Made by a program: the position numbers and the translations under genes. A stretch of DNA of 64,000 nt from Candidatus Margulisiibacteriota bacterium (GTDB taxonomy: Bacteria; Margulisbacteria; WOR-1; JAHJIW01). Within the stretch, counting starts at the first letter, position 1, and the number at the start of each line of letters is the position of its first letter. The notes beneath the pieces are model-generated. The model was not told the origin of the DNA. It saw only the letters and a program-made list of their open reading frames with translations, and ran no database searches. Below, one piece after another: positions 26,677-36,512 of the stretch. Where the stretch lies: assembly GCA_018823125.1 (NCBI GenBank), contig JAHJIW010000012.1, forward strand, positions 57,231-121,230, read 5' to 3'.

Positions 26677-27261
26677 TTATTTCTTGATCAGGACCAAACT
26701 TCTCTGATCCCCGTTGGAAAGCGTGAGCTTTTTAATCTCTTTGATTTTTATGCCCAGGTTTTTTTGGGCGTCGGCTATTTCGGCATCAACCCCCGGACCT
26801 TTTTGTGCAATAAATATTCCACCCGGTTTTAAAAACGGTAAACAATAGCCAACCAGTTTATCCAGTTTTGCTACGGCGCGGGCCAGGGCCAGATCAAATT
26901 TCCCTTTATATTTAGGATCTTGATTTATTTTTTCCGCGCGATCCCAAATAATTTCAATGTCAGTTAGCCCCAATTTCTTTACTAAAGCTTTTAAAAAGTT
27001 GATTTTCTTGCAGGTGGCTTCTACCAGGGTGAGTTTTATTTCCGGCCGCTCAATTTTTAGGGGAATTCCGGGAAAACCAGCGCCACTTCCCACATCCACT
27101 ACTCGTTGATCTTTTAAATCGACTACCTTTAAAATGGTCAGCGAATCTTCGAAGTGTTTAATTTGGATGGCGGCCGGATCAGTGATCGAAGTTAAGTTGA
27201 ATTTTTGGTTCCATTCGAGCAGTTCGGATAAGTAAATTTGATATAGAGTATTTTTATCCAC
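26677..27261 (-). CDS. rsmG: 16S rRNA (guanine-527-N7)-methyltransferase
   Basis: SAM-dependent m7G527 methylation of 16S rRNA. WNQKFNLTSITDP, the SAM-binding VVDVGSGAGFPGIPLKI, and the YLPFLKPGGIFIAQKG region are diagnostic. 194 residues, slightly short. It starts with GTG directly after the bamA stop with no ribosome site, so it is presumably translated by coupling to bamA. Confidence 0.95.
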   Translation of the reverse strand: MDKNTLYQIYLSELLEWNQKFNLTSITDPAAIQIKHFEDSLTILKVVDLKDQRVVDVGSGAGFPGIPLKIERPEIKLTLVEATCKKINFLKALVKKLGLTDIEIIWDRAEKINQDPKYKGKFDLALARAVAKLDKLVGYCLPFLKPGGIFIAQKGPGVDAEIADAQKNLGIKIKEIKKLTLSNGDQRSLVLIKK

Positions 27262-29097
27262 TTAGAACGCTTGACCGATACTGAAGTGAATAATACCTTC
27301 TCCCAAAGTTCTGCCGGAAGGTATTCCATAATCTAAACGAATGGGTCCCAGTGGGGTGGTCAGCCGAACGCCGGGTCCCCAACCGGAAATAAAGTCAGAG
27401 GTAACGATAAACCCGTCATTCCAGGCATTTCCCGTGTCAAAAAATAGTACTCCCTGGAATATTTCGTTAAAAGTGTTGCGATATTCAAGATTTAAAATTA
27501 CTTTTCTTCTCCCGGTTTTAGCTTCGGAAGGATAATAGCCTCGGATGGTATTGGCGCCGCCGGCCCAGTAAAGTTCGCCTTCGGGCACATCGCCAAAGCC
27601 GGAACCAACTCCGAGGTGGGTGGCAAAGGTTTGTCCTTCAACAATTGGTATGTATTGGTTTAAATCCATGGTAGCTTTAAAAAATCCGGAAGTGTAGGAG
27701 GTATATTTCCAGCCTTCTTTGAGCGCCAGGGTATATAAAGCACCGGAATGTGGATTTAACCAGAAATCGCGGGTATCGTATGAGAAAGATACCCCGATGG
27801 TATCCTGCAGATAAGATTCAAAAGTGGTGGTGCCGTAAGGATCAACTTTTTCGCTTCCCAGAGTATAGGTAATGTTGAGGTTTTCTCTTAATGGTTTAGT
27901 GATAGACGCGTCCCAGCCGTTTCTGATTTTGTCTTCGTCAGCTAAATAAATGTCGGTTCCAACTGTATACCAGCGGCGGAAGGCAAATCCGGTATGATCC
28001 CCTAATTGATCCGGTAAAAACCAGGGATCAGAATATTTAAATTGATAGGTTTGCAGTTCCTGGCCGGATTGGCCGCGAATCAACATGTTGCGGGCGGTTC
28101 CAAAGAGATTGTTGACCGAAAAATCAATAAAACCAAACCAGCCTTCGGCTTCGCCGAAACCACCACCAAAGTTGATGGTGCTGGTACGGGTTTCTTTAAT
28201 TTTTAAAACGATGATGATTTTATCTTTGGTGCTGCCGGGCTCAAAAACCGGGTTGATTTCAGAGAAATAACCCAGGTTAAATACGGTTTTTAAATCTTTC
28301 GCCAGAAGCTTTTCGTTAAAAACAGATCCGGGTTTGATGCTTAGTTCTCTTAAAATTACGTAATCCTGGGTGTTTTTATTGCCTTCCAGTACAATCGATT
28401 CTACAATCCCTTCAATGATATAAACGTGCAAGGTGTGGTTTTTGGCATCGGTATCTACGTTGGCGACGCGGGCTAAAGCGTACCCTTTTTCTTTATATAG
28501 CTGGTTGATGCGATTAATGTCGGATTGCAAAAACTTGAAGTTAATGATTTTGCCGGTTTGCGTCTGCATATTGGATCTTATTTCCCGGGTAGAAATAACC
28601 GTGTTGCCGTGAATGGTAATGGTGCGAATGACTGGGTTTTCAAATATTTTGTAGATGACGCGGGTGCCGTCTTTATAATCTTCAAATTCAACCGTGACGT
28701 CCGAGAAGTATCCCAGAGAGTAAATGGCTTTAAGATCGGCTTTTATTTTTGGATTAGATACGGTTTCTCCAACCCGCGAAAAAATGGCGTCTTTGATGGT
28801 TTTATCGGGCACAAAATAATTACCCTGCAGTTCGATATCGGTGATTTTAGCTTTTACTTTTTCGGTTTCGTCTTCGGCTTTAAAGCGCCGGTAGGTGTCG
28901 GCCGGGGCAGGGGTAGCTTTTTTAGGGGTATCCAGCTTAATTTTCTCTAAGCCCAGGTCAATTTCTTGATTTCTTTCTCCAGCCAAAGGATCCGCATCTT
29001 TATCGTCCAGCGCAAGTAACGGAGAATGAACCAGAAGTAAGCATCCAAATACTATTAATAATAAGCTTTTTACGCATTTTTTCGGATTAATTTTCAT
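27262..29097 (-). CDS. bamA: BamA/Omp85-family outer membrane assembly protein
   Basis: Inserts beta-barrel proteins in the outer membrane. A signal peptide covers about residues 1-30 (KSLLLIVFGCLLLVHSPLLA). POTRA domains fill about 80-310 (ITDIELQGNYFVPDKTIKDA, TITIHGNTVISTREIRSNMQ, SIVLEGNKNTQDYVILREL). The Omp85 barrel follows, with the GGANTIRGY box and a terminal Phe (HFSIGQAF). 611 residues. It lies 41 bp downstream of tamB, so it could be the TamA-like partner of that protein; with no other Omp85 in view I call it BamA-type. Confidence 0.92.
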   Translation of the reverse strand: MKINPKKCVKSLLLIVFGCLLLVHSPLLALDDKDADPLAGERNQEIDLGLEKIKLDTPKKATPAPADTYRRFKAEDETEKVKAKITDIELQGNYFVPDKTIKDAIFSRVGETVSNPKIKADLKAIYSLGYFSDVTVEFEDYKDGTRVIYKIFENPVIRTITIHGNTVISTREIRSNMQTQTGKIINFKFLQSDINRINQLYKEKGYALARVANVDTDAKNHTLHVYIIEGIVESIVLEGNKNTQDYVILRELSIKPGSVFNEKLLAKDLKTVFNLGYFSEINPVFEPGSTKDKIIIVLKIKETRTSTINFGGGFGEAEGWFGFIDFSVNNLFGTARNMLIRGQSGQELQTYQFKYSDPWFLPDQLGDHTGFAFRRWYTVGTDIYLADEDKIRNGWDASITKPLRENLNITYTLGSEKVDPYGTTTFESYLQDTIGVSFSYDTRDFWLNPHSGALYTLALKEGWKYTSYTSGFFKATMDLNQYIPIVEGQTFATHLGVGSGFGDVPEGELYWAGGANTIRGYYPSEAKTGRRKVILNLEYRNTFNEIFQGVLFFDTGNAWNDGFIVTSDFISGWGPGVRLTTPLGPIRLDYGIPSGRTLGEGIIHFSIGQAF

Positions 29098-29138
29098 AAA
29101 CAGCTCCCTATTGTATCACGCAAGCCTGGCTGCCACAA

Positions 29139-32100
29139 TTAAAACTTAAGACCAGCCTGTAGCGTTAATTTGTAATTTCCACTTAACAGTTCGTCAAAAC
29201 TACTTGGTTCTTCGTAGTACGCAATGGACCAGATATCAGAAAGTTTATAACTTAGTTCATAATTAAAATATTGTTTTTTGATATCGGTTTGGGTTTCGAC
29301 GGCTTCCGAATAACGGGCCTCGATATAAAATTTATCAAAAAATCCTTTGGCCATTCCAACGCCCCACAGGGTTTCTTCTTCGTCGGTGGGGGAGGTTCCG
29401 GCAATATTGCGGCGCAACTCTCGCCCGAAATTATATTCGAGGGTCAGGCTATCGAGCCCCAATTGCTGCTCAAGCTGGCGACCCACCGTGCGCGAAAGAT
29501 AGGTCTGTGCCCGGGAAGCTAAATAGTCTACTACGATGCCGGATGAGTCCCCTTCGGCTCCGGTTTCAGATAAACCGAGTGCTCCTTTGAGAAAGTCAGG
29601 CAGCAGCAGCACCTTAATTTCGTCCTGGGTGAAATTTGCTTTTTGAATATTGGTAAGACCGGCTTCCTCCTTAAAACTATCAAACACGATTTTAATTCCC
29701 CGTTGTTCGTCAGTAACGTAGGGCATGCCGGTAATATGCGCCAATACGGTGATTTTTTCTTTGGTTTGTTTTCCGTCCGCATCCTGAATGTAATTATCAA
29801 CGATGATTTTTCCGGTAACGTCTAAGTCCGGGATCAGGGCTTCTTTGCCGGTGCCGCCTTTAAAGGTAGCTACGTTGTCATGGATCATTTCCCGATTTAT
29901 GGAGTAATACCGGGCCTGTGCACTCGGTGCCAGCAGCGAGAATTCCCGGTCAAAAATGGCAATGGTTCCTCTTCTAAAGTTAAGTTCGCCAAACAGGGAG
30001 GGCTGCCGTGAATTACCTTTTATAATTAAGTTTTCACCCAATACCTCAAGATTGATAATTGGCGCAAAATCCAAGCTGGTGATGTCTCCGCCGATGGCGT
30101 AAGTGCCTTTGTCGAGATTGAGTATCAGGTCATAGTCCAGATAAATAATTTTCTTTTCCTTCTTTTCCCCTTTGGGCATGAAGAGCGAACAGTTGGTAGT
30201 GGTAACTTTTCCGGAAAGCTTCGGTCCTTTTTTGAAAACTAATTGTTGGGTTAAATAAAATGGCCCCGCGATGCGTACATCTTTTAGTGAGACGTCTCCA
30301 GAAATTATGTCAGGAAGATCAACGGTGATATCGGTATCTTCCAATTTTAAATCTACCGAAACCGAAGGAGGATCAGACAGCAGTGTTTTGACATTGATCA
30401 GGCCGCTAATTTTTAAGGTGTTGGTTTTATCTTGGGTGCGGGCCCCTTTCCAGGTGGCAGAAAGATTATCTAGCGTTCCAACACTATCTTTAATTTTAAA
30501 GCCGGCCCCCACATCTTTTAGCGTGGATTTCAGGGCGCTGACGTAAACCTTAGCCTGGTCAATGTTTAAATTTCCGTTAACATTCAGCGCATTTCTTTGG
30601 CCGGTGATTTTAAGTTCGCCATAGGCTTCGCCTTCTTTCCAGATAATTTCTTGGGTAAGCAAGTTAATAATGCCGATGGAGTTTCCTTCAATCGAAGCGG
30701 AGAGATTGACCGCGCCTTTGCTTGAAGCAGGAAATATTCCAGAAACATACGATGTTTTACCTTTGCTTTTTAATTCCACTTTATCGATTATAATGGCTTT
30801 AGTGGTCATCGCTAAATTAAGGGCTACCTTTTCAAAGTGAATTCCTTCGGCTACCAGATTTTTGGAGCTGGCTTTAATCGTAGCTTCGGGCGTATGTACA
30901 GTTCCGAAGATCGATGCGTCTACGTTTATCTTCCCCTCAAATTTTTTGTCACCCGGGAAAATTAGTCGGAGAGAATCGGCGGGGAAATCTTTGCCTGAAA
31001 CTTTTAAGTTTAGATCAGAGGTATTTAAATTAACTTTTCCGATCAGGCTTACGTCTCCGCCGGATTTATTGATTGAGCAGCGGTCTAATAGAATTTCTTT
31101 GTCGTAATAGGTGGCTTCCAGTTTAATCTTGTCAAAATCAAATTCAAACAATCTGCCGCTTTCTACCTCAAGATTATTAGTTTGAATTTTCAGCTTATTA
31201 ATTGGCCCCTCAATTGAAATGGTGCCTTTGGTGTTGCCGGCTAGATCTTTAGCAAAGGGCACCTCTTCTTTTATTTCTGCAGTGGGCTTTTTGATAGCGA
31301 TCTTATCGAAAGCTTGCAGGAAACAATTTATGACCTGGCCCTGGTTATTAATTGCATAGAAGTTGATTTGCTCCTGGCCGTTAAAATTGTAAGGGTTGGG
31401 AAAATCGGGGGATTCGATTGCGATGGTAACGTCTCCCTGAGGAACCGGAGCGGCGAGCTGCAGGATGCGGTTAATCTCATCTAATATTTTATGGGTGATG
31501 ATGGTGATGGCGCTGAGATCTACGTTATCTATGGCAATTTTCACATTCGTATTATCAGGCAGGATGAATCCTTTTTGGTCTTTTTTAAAGTCAACTTTAC
31601 CGGAAAGGGTGTAGCGGTCGTCATTAATGTTAAACACTGCCGGATTAGCAGCTTTTAGCGTAAAGTCTTTCCAGATAAAGGCACCCTGGATGTGATCAAA
31701 ATTGATTGAATTGTACCGGAAATCTTTGGCATTAAATCTAGCCTGCATGTGAGGATTTTTAAATTCGCCCTGCGCCTGAATACTATAATCAATTAAGCCT
31801 TCGAACCGTCCCCAGGGGGAAAGTAATAGTTCAAATTCTTCCAGGTCAATTTTTCCGCTGGAGCGGAGCTCGAGTTGTTCGTAATCACCGTAAGAGATTT
31901 CAAAAGCTGATTTTTTAGTCTTAATGCCGCCTTTTAAATACTGTAAATATTTATTTTTCCAGGCCAGGGAATAATTAAGCATATATATATTAGTTTGGTC
32001 AATTTGGGCATCGATTAAGTTTCCGTAAATTTCATAATTAAGATCGAGGAGGGGAGCCAGGGAATCAAGCTTGAGGTGGGGAGGGAGCGCGCCCGAAATT

Positions 32101-34118
32101 ATTATGTTTAAGTTTGCCAGTCCGGTAGGGTTTTGATGCTCTTCGGGCAGTAGGATGTTTAGAATTTTTAAGTCGGATAAATGCGCATTTTTAGTCTTAA
32201 TGACCAGGGAAGAATCGATATTCCCAATTTCACCATCGGCATGCACTACGGTTTTGCCTGAAGTGGCGATCAAATTCTCCACCTTAATGATTCCTTCGTT
32301 GAGGACTAAGCCGCCTCCTACCGTTTCGATTATTTGATCTCCCAGGATGCAGTTTTTTAGTAAAATTGTTCCGGAGGCGTTAAGATTTTTGATGGGATTT
32401 TGCAGGAATGCGGAATTAAGCTGCCAGGCAATCTGACCGTTGAAATTCTCAACTTCCGCTTCCATTTTTCCGAGCAAACCTTCGCCCTTAAGTTTTAGTC
32501 CGCTGCATTTGGTGGCTAAATCAAAATACATATTTTTAGAGATGCTGCCTTTGGCAAAAAAGGATGCTTTTTCGGACGAAAGGTCAATGTTCTTTAACGC
32601 CACGCCTTCCTCGGTAACGGCAAAGTTGGCATAAAGTGATTCAACTGGTTGTCCAAAAGTTTCGGCATTTACTAAATCGGCGATCAGTTCGCCGTTTAGG
32701 TGGGCGGGGCTCCCGCTTAAAATCAGTTTCCCGTTGGCGGTCCCGGTAATGCCGGGGGCGTTGTTTGATAATCTGGCTATATCAATCTTTTTGAAATCGA
32801 GTAATCCTTTAATTCGCGCCCCGTTAGATAAAAAGCTATAAGATACCGGACCGGTGATAGTTCCTCCGTAAATGTTTAAAGCCGAAACGTTAAAATTAAA
32901 AGCTTGATCCTGATAGGTGATTAAGAGTTTCCCGCTAAAAGGTTGACCGTAAAATCTGCCGTTTTGACTTTGCAGGTAGCCCGCAACCTTAGGATTAACC
33001 GCTTTTTCTTTTATGTTGATCGCAAAACTTCCGGGGCCGCTTAGATTTAATTTGCTCATGAATTCAAGCGAAGGGGGCAGCTTACTTAAATTAAAATCTT
33101 TTTGCGAAGCAATATTAAGATCCAGCTTTAAATCGGCAAAGTTATAAATTTTTCCGCTAATCAGCGCCGGCACCTGTTGATAGGTTAGATTTAAATTATT
33201 AAAGGCCACGCTGTCATGCGTGAGATCAATCCGGCCGTTAATATTTTTGAAATAATAATCAAAAAGATAGGCGCTGCTGTTTTTAAAAGTGGCGGTGCCG
33301 TGCATGGCGACCGGGGTGTCTTGGCCTTTTATTGGGGTGGTGATAGTTAAATCCAGGTTGGCGGTGCCGTCATTTAAGCGAAAATTGTCAATTGGTAAAA
33401 CATACCAGCCCCATTTTTTCAAATCTAAGTTACGGGCCGAGGTTTCAAATTCATATTTGGCGTTATAAAGGTTTACTCCGCCCTTGATGGAACAGTCGGC
33501 AACCGTATCTCCGGTTTTTGCCCGGCCGCTGGCTCCCAAGAAGAGGCGTCCTTTTACTTGAAAATTAAGTTCGGCGGCTATATTTTGGATATCAGTTTTA
33601 AATGGAGCGGCGAGCGGTTTTCCGCCGTAGCCGGCATAGTCAATAAAAGTTATTTCTCCGCTTTTGACACTGATGTGGGCATAAAAGGGGAGAAGTGCTT
33701 GCGGTTCGGAGCTTTCTTCCTGCGGCAGGAGTTTAGCAACATTTATTTCGCCATTAGGTTCCCGGATGACGCTGGCTTTTAGACCATAAATATCGATTTT
33801 TGAAATGGCCGGAATAATATCGGCGCGATTAATTAAAAACTTAAGGGGATTGTAGCTAATGACGGCTTTGTCAATTTGCGCCACGGTCCCGCTGGAAAGT
33901 TTTTTGTCTTTAGCGATTTTTATATCATAAAGCTCAACTTGATAAGCTAAAATACCTTTTACCGACCCGATTGAAACTTCGCGGTTTAGGTTGAGGGCTA
34001 GTTGTTTAGCTACTTCTTCTTTTAAGGCTTGGTAAATATTTTCAACCGAAAAGGCACAAAGCATTAAGCTTAATGCCGCTAGTATGGCAACCAGTATTAT
34101 ATTTTTAAACCGTTTCAT
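29139..34118 (-). CDS. tamB: TamB-family translocation/assembly protein
   Basis: 1,659 residues. One amino-terminal membrane anchor (IILVAILAALSLMLCAF) is followed by an AsmA/TamB-type N region, then many repeated beta-strand units (for example LKVSGKDFPADSLRLIFPGD), as in the beta-taco bridge proteins that span the periplasm. The DUF490 domain closes the protein: DYLASRAQTYLSRTVGRQLE, then GLDSLTLEYNFG. Involved in barrel assembly or lipid transport between membranes. It overlaps the DUF3307 gene by 4 bp and lies just upstream of bamA. Confidence 0.9.
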   Translation of the reverse strand: MKRFKNIILVAILAALSLMLCAFSVENIYQALKEEVAKQLALNLNREVSIGSVKGILAYQVELYDIKIAKDKKLSSGTVAQIDKAVISYNPLKFLINRADIIPAISKIDIYGLKASVIREPNGEINVAKLLPQEESSEPQALLPFYAHISVKSGEITFIDYAGYGGKPLAAPFKTDIQNIAAELNFQVKGRLFLGASGRAKTGDTVADCSIKGGVNLYNAKYEFETSARNLDLKKWGWYVLPIDNFRLNDGTANLDLTITTPIKGQDTPVAMHGTATFKNSSAYLFDYYFKNINGRIDLTHDSVAFNNLNLTYQQVPALISGKIYNFADLKLDLNIASQKDFNLSKLPPSLEFMSKLNLSGPGSFAINIKEKAVNPKVAGYLQSQNGRFYGQPFSGKLLITYQDQAFNFNVSALNIYGGTITGPVSYSFLSNGARIKGLLDFKKIDIARLSNNAPGITGTANGKLILSGSPAHLNGELIADLVNAETFGQPVESLYANFAVTEEGVALKNIDLSSEKASFFAKGSISKNMYFDLATKCSGLKLKGEGLLGKMEAEVENFNGQIAWQLNSAFLQNPIKNLNASGTILLKNCILGDQIIETVGGGLVLNEGIIKVENLIATSGKTVVHADGEIGNIDSSLVIKTKNAHLSDLKILNILLPEEHQNPTGLANLNIIISGALPPHLKLDSLAPLLDLNYEIYGNLIDAQIDQTNIYMLNYSLAWKNKYLQYLKGGIKTKKSAFEISYGDYEQLELRSSGKIDLEEFELLLSPWGRFEGLIDYSIQAQGEFKNPHMQARFNAKDFRYNSINFDHIQGAFIWKDFTLKAANPAVFNINDDRYTLSGKVDFKKDQKGFILPDNTNVKIAIDNVDLSAITIITHKILDEINRILQLAAPVPQGDVTIAIESPDFPNPYNFNGQEQINFYAINNQGQVINCFLQAFDKIAIKKPTAEIKEEVPFAKDLAGNTKGTISIEGPINKLKIQTNNLEVESGRLFEFDFDKIKLEATYYDKEILLDRCSINKSGGDVSLIGKVNLNTSDLNLKVSGKDFPADSLRLIFPGDKKFEGKINVDASIFGTVHTPEATIKASSKNLVAEGIHFEKVALNLAMTTKAIIIDKVELKSKGKTSYVSGIFPASSKGAVNLSASIEGNSIGIINLLTQEIIWKEGEAYGELKITGQRNALNVNGNLNIDQAKVYVSALKSTLKDVGAGFKIKDSVGTLDNLSATWKGARTQDKTNTLKISGLINVKTLLSDPPSVSVDLKLEDTDITVDLPDIISGDVSLKDVRIAGPFYLTQQLVFKKGPKLSGKVTTTNCSLFMPKGEKKEKKIIYLDYDLILNLDKGTYAIGGDITSLDFAPIINLEVLGENLIIKGNSRQPSLFGELNFRRGTIAIFDREFSLLAPSAQARYYSINREMIHDNVATFKGGTGKEALIPDLDVTGKIIVDNYIQDADGKQTKEKITVLAHITGMPYVTDEQRGIKIVFDSFKEEAGLTNIQKANFTQDEIKVLLLPDFLKGALGLSETGAEGDSSGIVVDYLASRAQTYLSRTVGRQLEQQLGLDSLTLEYNFGRELRRNIAGTSPTDEEETLWGVGMAKGFFDKFYIEARYSEAVETQTDIKKQYFNYELSYKLSDIWSIAYYEEPSSFDELLSGNYKLTLQAGLKF

Positions 34119-34876
34119 GCAATTAAACCCTTGATGATTAGTCCAACCATAATGGCCAGGGCGGGGCTCCCGATAAATTCGATTCCCATTTCTTGTTTAG
34201 TCTTGATTTTCTGCAAAGAAGTTCCAATGTTTTCTTGGCCGGATATCGCCATTAAGTTTTCCCATAGTGCTTTAGTTGTTGAGTAATAGATTAACTTAAA
34301 AGAAACGATGAGCGGGACAAAATATATGCCCCGCGGTTCCCAGAAGATTAAAAGGACGATGGCTAATCTTTCAATAAATCCGGGTAAAGCTAGCGGATGA
34401 AATTCCTGGTCATAAGATATGATTTTTTTAGCATAGGCAATGACGTAGCCTCCCGGATAAGTTGCGGCAATAATTCCGATTAAATATAAAATATAGTTAG
34501 AATTGTTATATATTCCTGAAAAATAAGGCAAATTAAGTTTCAGCGCCGGGTAGTTGTAAGACAGCGGAATTACTAAGGCGATAAAAGCGAAATGCAATAA
34601 TTGATCAATAATTCCAGTCCACAGAGATTCGGCATGAATAATTTTATGGCGGAAATAATCAATTAGTACGTGTGAGATAGATAAAAGAATCAGATAAACC
34701 GCAAAAGCAGGAATAGTTAAAAACGGCAGACAAATTAAAATGCATAAAGCCAGAAAAATCAACCCGTGAAAAACTACGCCCCAAAAACTTAAGGTTTTAA
34801 GCTTTTCTACTTGTTTGGTTTGTAGGACAAAATCGGCTATTAAATGGGCCAGTAATAACCGATAAAATAAATACAT
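34115..34876 (-). CDS. DUF3307 family membrane protein
   Basis: 253 residues, about seven hydrophobic helices. The start LLLAHLIADFVLQTKQVEKLK and HVLIDYFRHK with conserved His/Asp residues inside membrane segments fit DUF3307. Function unknown. No ribosome site; it starts 6 bp after the preceding outer-membrane-like gene and overlaps tamB, so it is likely co-translated. Confidence 0.85.
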   Translation of the reverse strand: MYLFYRLLLAHLIADFVLQTKQVEKLKTLSFWGVVFHGLIFLALCILICLPFLTIPAFAVYLILLSISHVLIDYFRHKIIHAESLWTGIIDQLLHFAFIALVIPLSYNYPALKLNLPYFSGIYNNSNYILYLIGIIAATYPGGYVIAYAKKIISYDQEFHPLALPGFIERLAIVLLIFWEPRGIYFVPLIVSFKLIYYSTTKALWENLMAISGQENIGTSLQKIKTKQEMGIEFIGSPALAIMVGLIIKGLIA

Positions 34877-34882
34877 AATTAA

Positions 34883-35392
34883 TTAAAGCCCGAAGCCAAT
34901 GCCTCCCTTTACGCTAAAGCCCGACAAATTATGCGGTAGAGGGAGAGTTCCGGTGGTCACCGTCATGTTAATCACTTCGTAGCCAGCTTGAATAAAGGCA
35001 CTGACTAGCGGAGCCAGATTATGTCGATATCCGGCGTGAACGTTATAAATAATTGGAGTAGGAATGGTAACTCCGGTGGCATTAAAGAGGGCGGTTCCTA
35101 CGCCACCACCGAGATAAAATGAAGTCATCGGAATTCCGAATTCAGCGTTGAGCGTGATGGGCATGAATGAATAATTTACTCCTCCGCTGGTGCCTGGGCA
35201 CATGATCGCTTCAACATTAGTATCTAATAAAGGGATGATCGGGAGGCTAACCTGTAGTCCGTATCCGGTTAATGATCCACCATTGTAAGAATAATAGGCA
35301 CCCAAAGCAGAAACTTTTAACAAAGCGGAAGCACCGGTACAAGTAAACGCAACCAGCAGCAGAGCAATCAGTAAAATCGACAGTTTTTTCAT
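34883..35392 (-). CDS. Small secreted, probably outer-membrane beta-barrel protein
   Basis: 169 residues. A clear signal peptide (MKKLSILLIALLLVAFTCTG, cleavage near ASA-LL) precedes a Gly/Tyr-rich stretch of amphipathic strands that ends GFSVKGGIGFGL, as in 8-stranded barrels. No specific family recognised. It is first in the minus-strand operon with DUF3307, tamB, bamA and rsmG, which supports an envelope role. Ribosome site AAGGAGGA. Confidence 0.8.
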   Translation of the reverse strand: MKKLSILLIALLLVAFTCTGASALLKVSALGAYYSYNGGSLTGYGLQVSLPIIPLLDTNVEAIMCPGTSGGVNYSFMPITLNAEFGIPMTSFYLGGGVGTALFNATGVTIPTPIIYNVHAGYRHNLAPLVSAFIQAGYEVINMTVTTGTLPLPHNLSGFSVKGGIGFGL

Positions 35393-35421
35393 GCGAAGTC
35401 CTCCTTCATAAGTTTGAGTCG

Positions 35422-35450
35422 ATTTTAGCAGGTTGAAGGTGGTTCTGCAA
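35422..35450 (-). promoter_or_regulatory. Promoter of the outer-membrane/tamB/bamA operon
   Basis: Minus-strand TTGCAG (35450-35445), 17 bp, TAAAAT (35427-35422) with an extended TG. It is divergent from the gmk promoter. Confidence 0.6.
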
Positions 35451-35464
35451 TAGTTATATTTTCC

Positions 35465-35493
35465 TTGCTAAATCAACAGATTTACGCTAAAAT
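35465..35493 (+). promoter_or_regulatory. gmk operon promoter
   Basis: TTGCTA (35465-35470), 17 bp, TAAAAT (35488-35493). It leaves a leader of about 30 nt before gmk. Confidence 0.55.
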
Positions 35494-35529
35494 AATAGCT
35501 CTCTTTTTGGAAAAACTTACAGAGTTCTT

Positions 35530-36141
35530 ATGGCCAAAAAACCTAAAACCGGTAAAGGTCTCCTGGTGGTTATTTCCGGCCCGTCGGGGGTCGGGAAAAG
35601 CACCATAGTTGCAAGGTTGCTTAAAATTGCACCCCGGGCCCGGCTTTCGGTTTCGACTACAACCCGTAAACCACGACCGGGAGAAAAACACGGAAAAGAT
35701 TATTTCTTTGTCAGCGGTGAAAGATTTACCGAAATGGTAAACGGTGATGAGCTTTTGGAGTGGGCCGAAGTACACGGCTCTTATTACGGAACTCCAAAAT
35801 CCTATATCGAAGAACAACTGGGTAAAAACCGAGTAGTAGTTTTAGAAGTAGATGTGCAAGGAGCACAAAGTATTAGGGAGGTGCTGAGAAAAAAGAAGCT
35901 CAAGGCGCACTGTGTATTTGTTTTTCTGATTCCGCCTTCGGTTGATATTTTAGCCTTTCGCTTGAAAAAACGCCGAACCGAGGAAGAAGAAATGATGAAT
36001 TATAGGTTGCGTGCCGCGATTGCCGAGCTTCAGGTAATGGAAAAATACGATTACATTGTCGTCAACGACAAAGTTGATTCGGCCGCCGAAAAAATCAGGG
36101 CCATAATTCATGTTGAAAAAGAGAGGACGTTTTTAAACTAA
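35530..36141 (+). CDS. gmk: Guanylate kinase
   Basis: ATP-dependent phosphorylation of GMP to GDP. P-loop SGPSGVGKSTIVARL, GMP-binding STTTRKPRPGEKHGKDYFFV, then LEWAEVHGSYYGTP and the lid RLKKRRTEEEE. 203 residues. The stop overlaps the rpoZ start (TAATG). First gene of gmk-rpoZ-coaBC-priA. Confidence 0.97.
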   Translation: MAKKPKTGKGLLVVISGPSGVGKSTIVARLLKIAPRARLSVSTTTRKPRPGEKHGKDYFFVSGERFTEMVNGDELLEWAEVHGSYYGTPKSYIEEQLGKNRVVVLEVDVQGAQSIREVLRKKKLKAHCVFVFLIPPSVDILAFRLKKRRTEEEEMMNYRLRAAIAELQVMEKYDYIVVNDKVDSAAEKIRAIIHVEKERTFLN

Positions 36142-36500
36142 TGAATACACCAAATAAAAAATTTAAATCCATGTCAATTGATAATTTGTTAACCAAGACC
36201 GACAATAAGTTTATGCTTTCCAATGCCGTGGCGGGTAGAGCACGCCAGATCCTTTCCGGATCACTGCCGTACGTTAATGATTTTGATCCTACTAATCCAA
36301 TTGTTACCGCGCTTAAAGAAATCTCCAGAAATAAAATTGGCATTAAGGTCTTAAAGGGTTCGGCTTTAGTGAAAGCCCAGGAACAAGAAAAAGAAGACGT
36401 GGCCGAAGCGAAAAAAGCTAAAAAAGACTCTTTTTCGCGAGGTACATCGATATTAGATGCATTGGCAAAAGGTTCCAAGCAAAAGCTCAAAAAGAAATAA
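36141..36500 (+). CDS. rpoZ: RNA polymerase omega subunit
   Basis: 119 residues. IDNLLTKTDNKFMLSNAVAG with RARQIL is the omega core that clamps the beta' subunit. The position between gmk and coaBC is conserved in bacteria. The carboxyl 40 residues are Lys/Ala/Glu-rich, longer than in small omegas. Translation is coupled to gmk. Confidence 0.9.
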   Translation: MNTPNKKFKSMSIDNLLTKTDNKFMLSNAVAGRARQILSGSLPYVNDFDPTNPIVTALKEISRNKIGIKVLKGSALVKAQEQEKEDVAEAKKAKKDSFSRGTSILDALAKGSKQKLKKK

Positions 36501-36512
36501 ACACCAGGTTAA

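Noticed and set aside
24920..29097. Replication origin near rsmG-parA-parB
   Set aside because: No DnaA-box cluster, no parS-type palindrome and no dnaA/dnaN seen; the gene order alone does not prove an origin.
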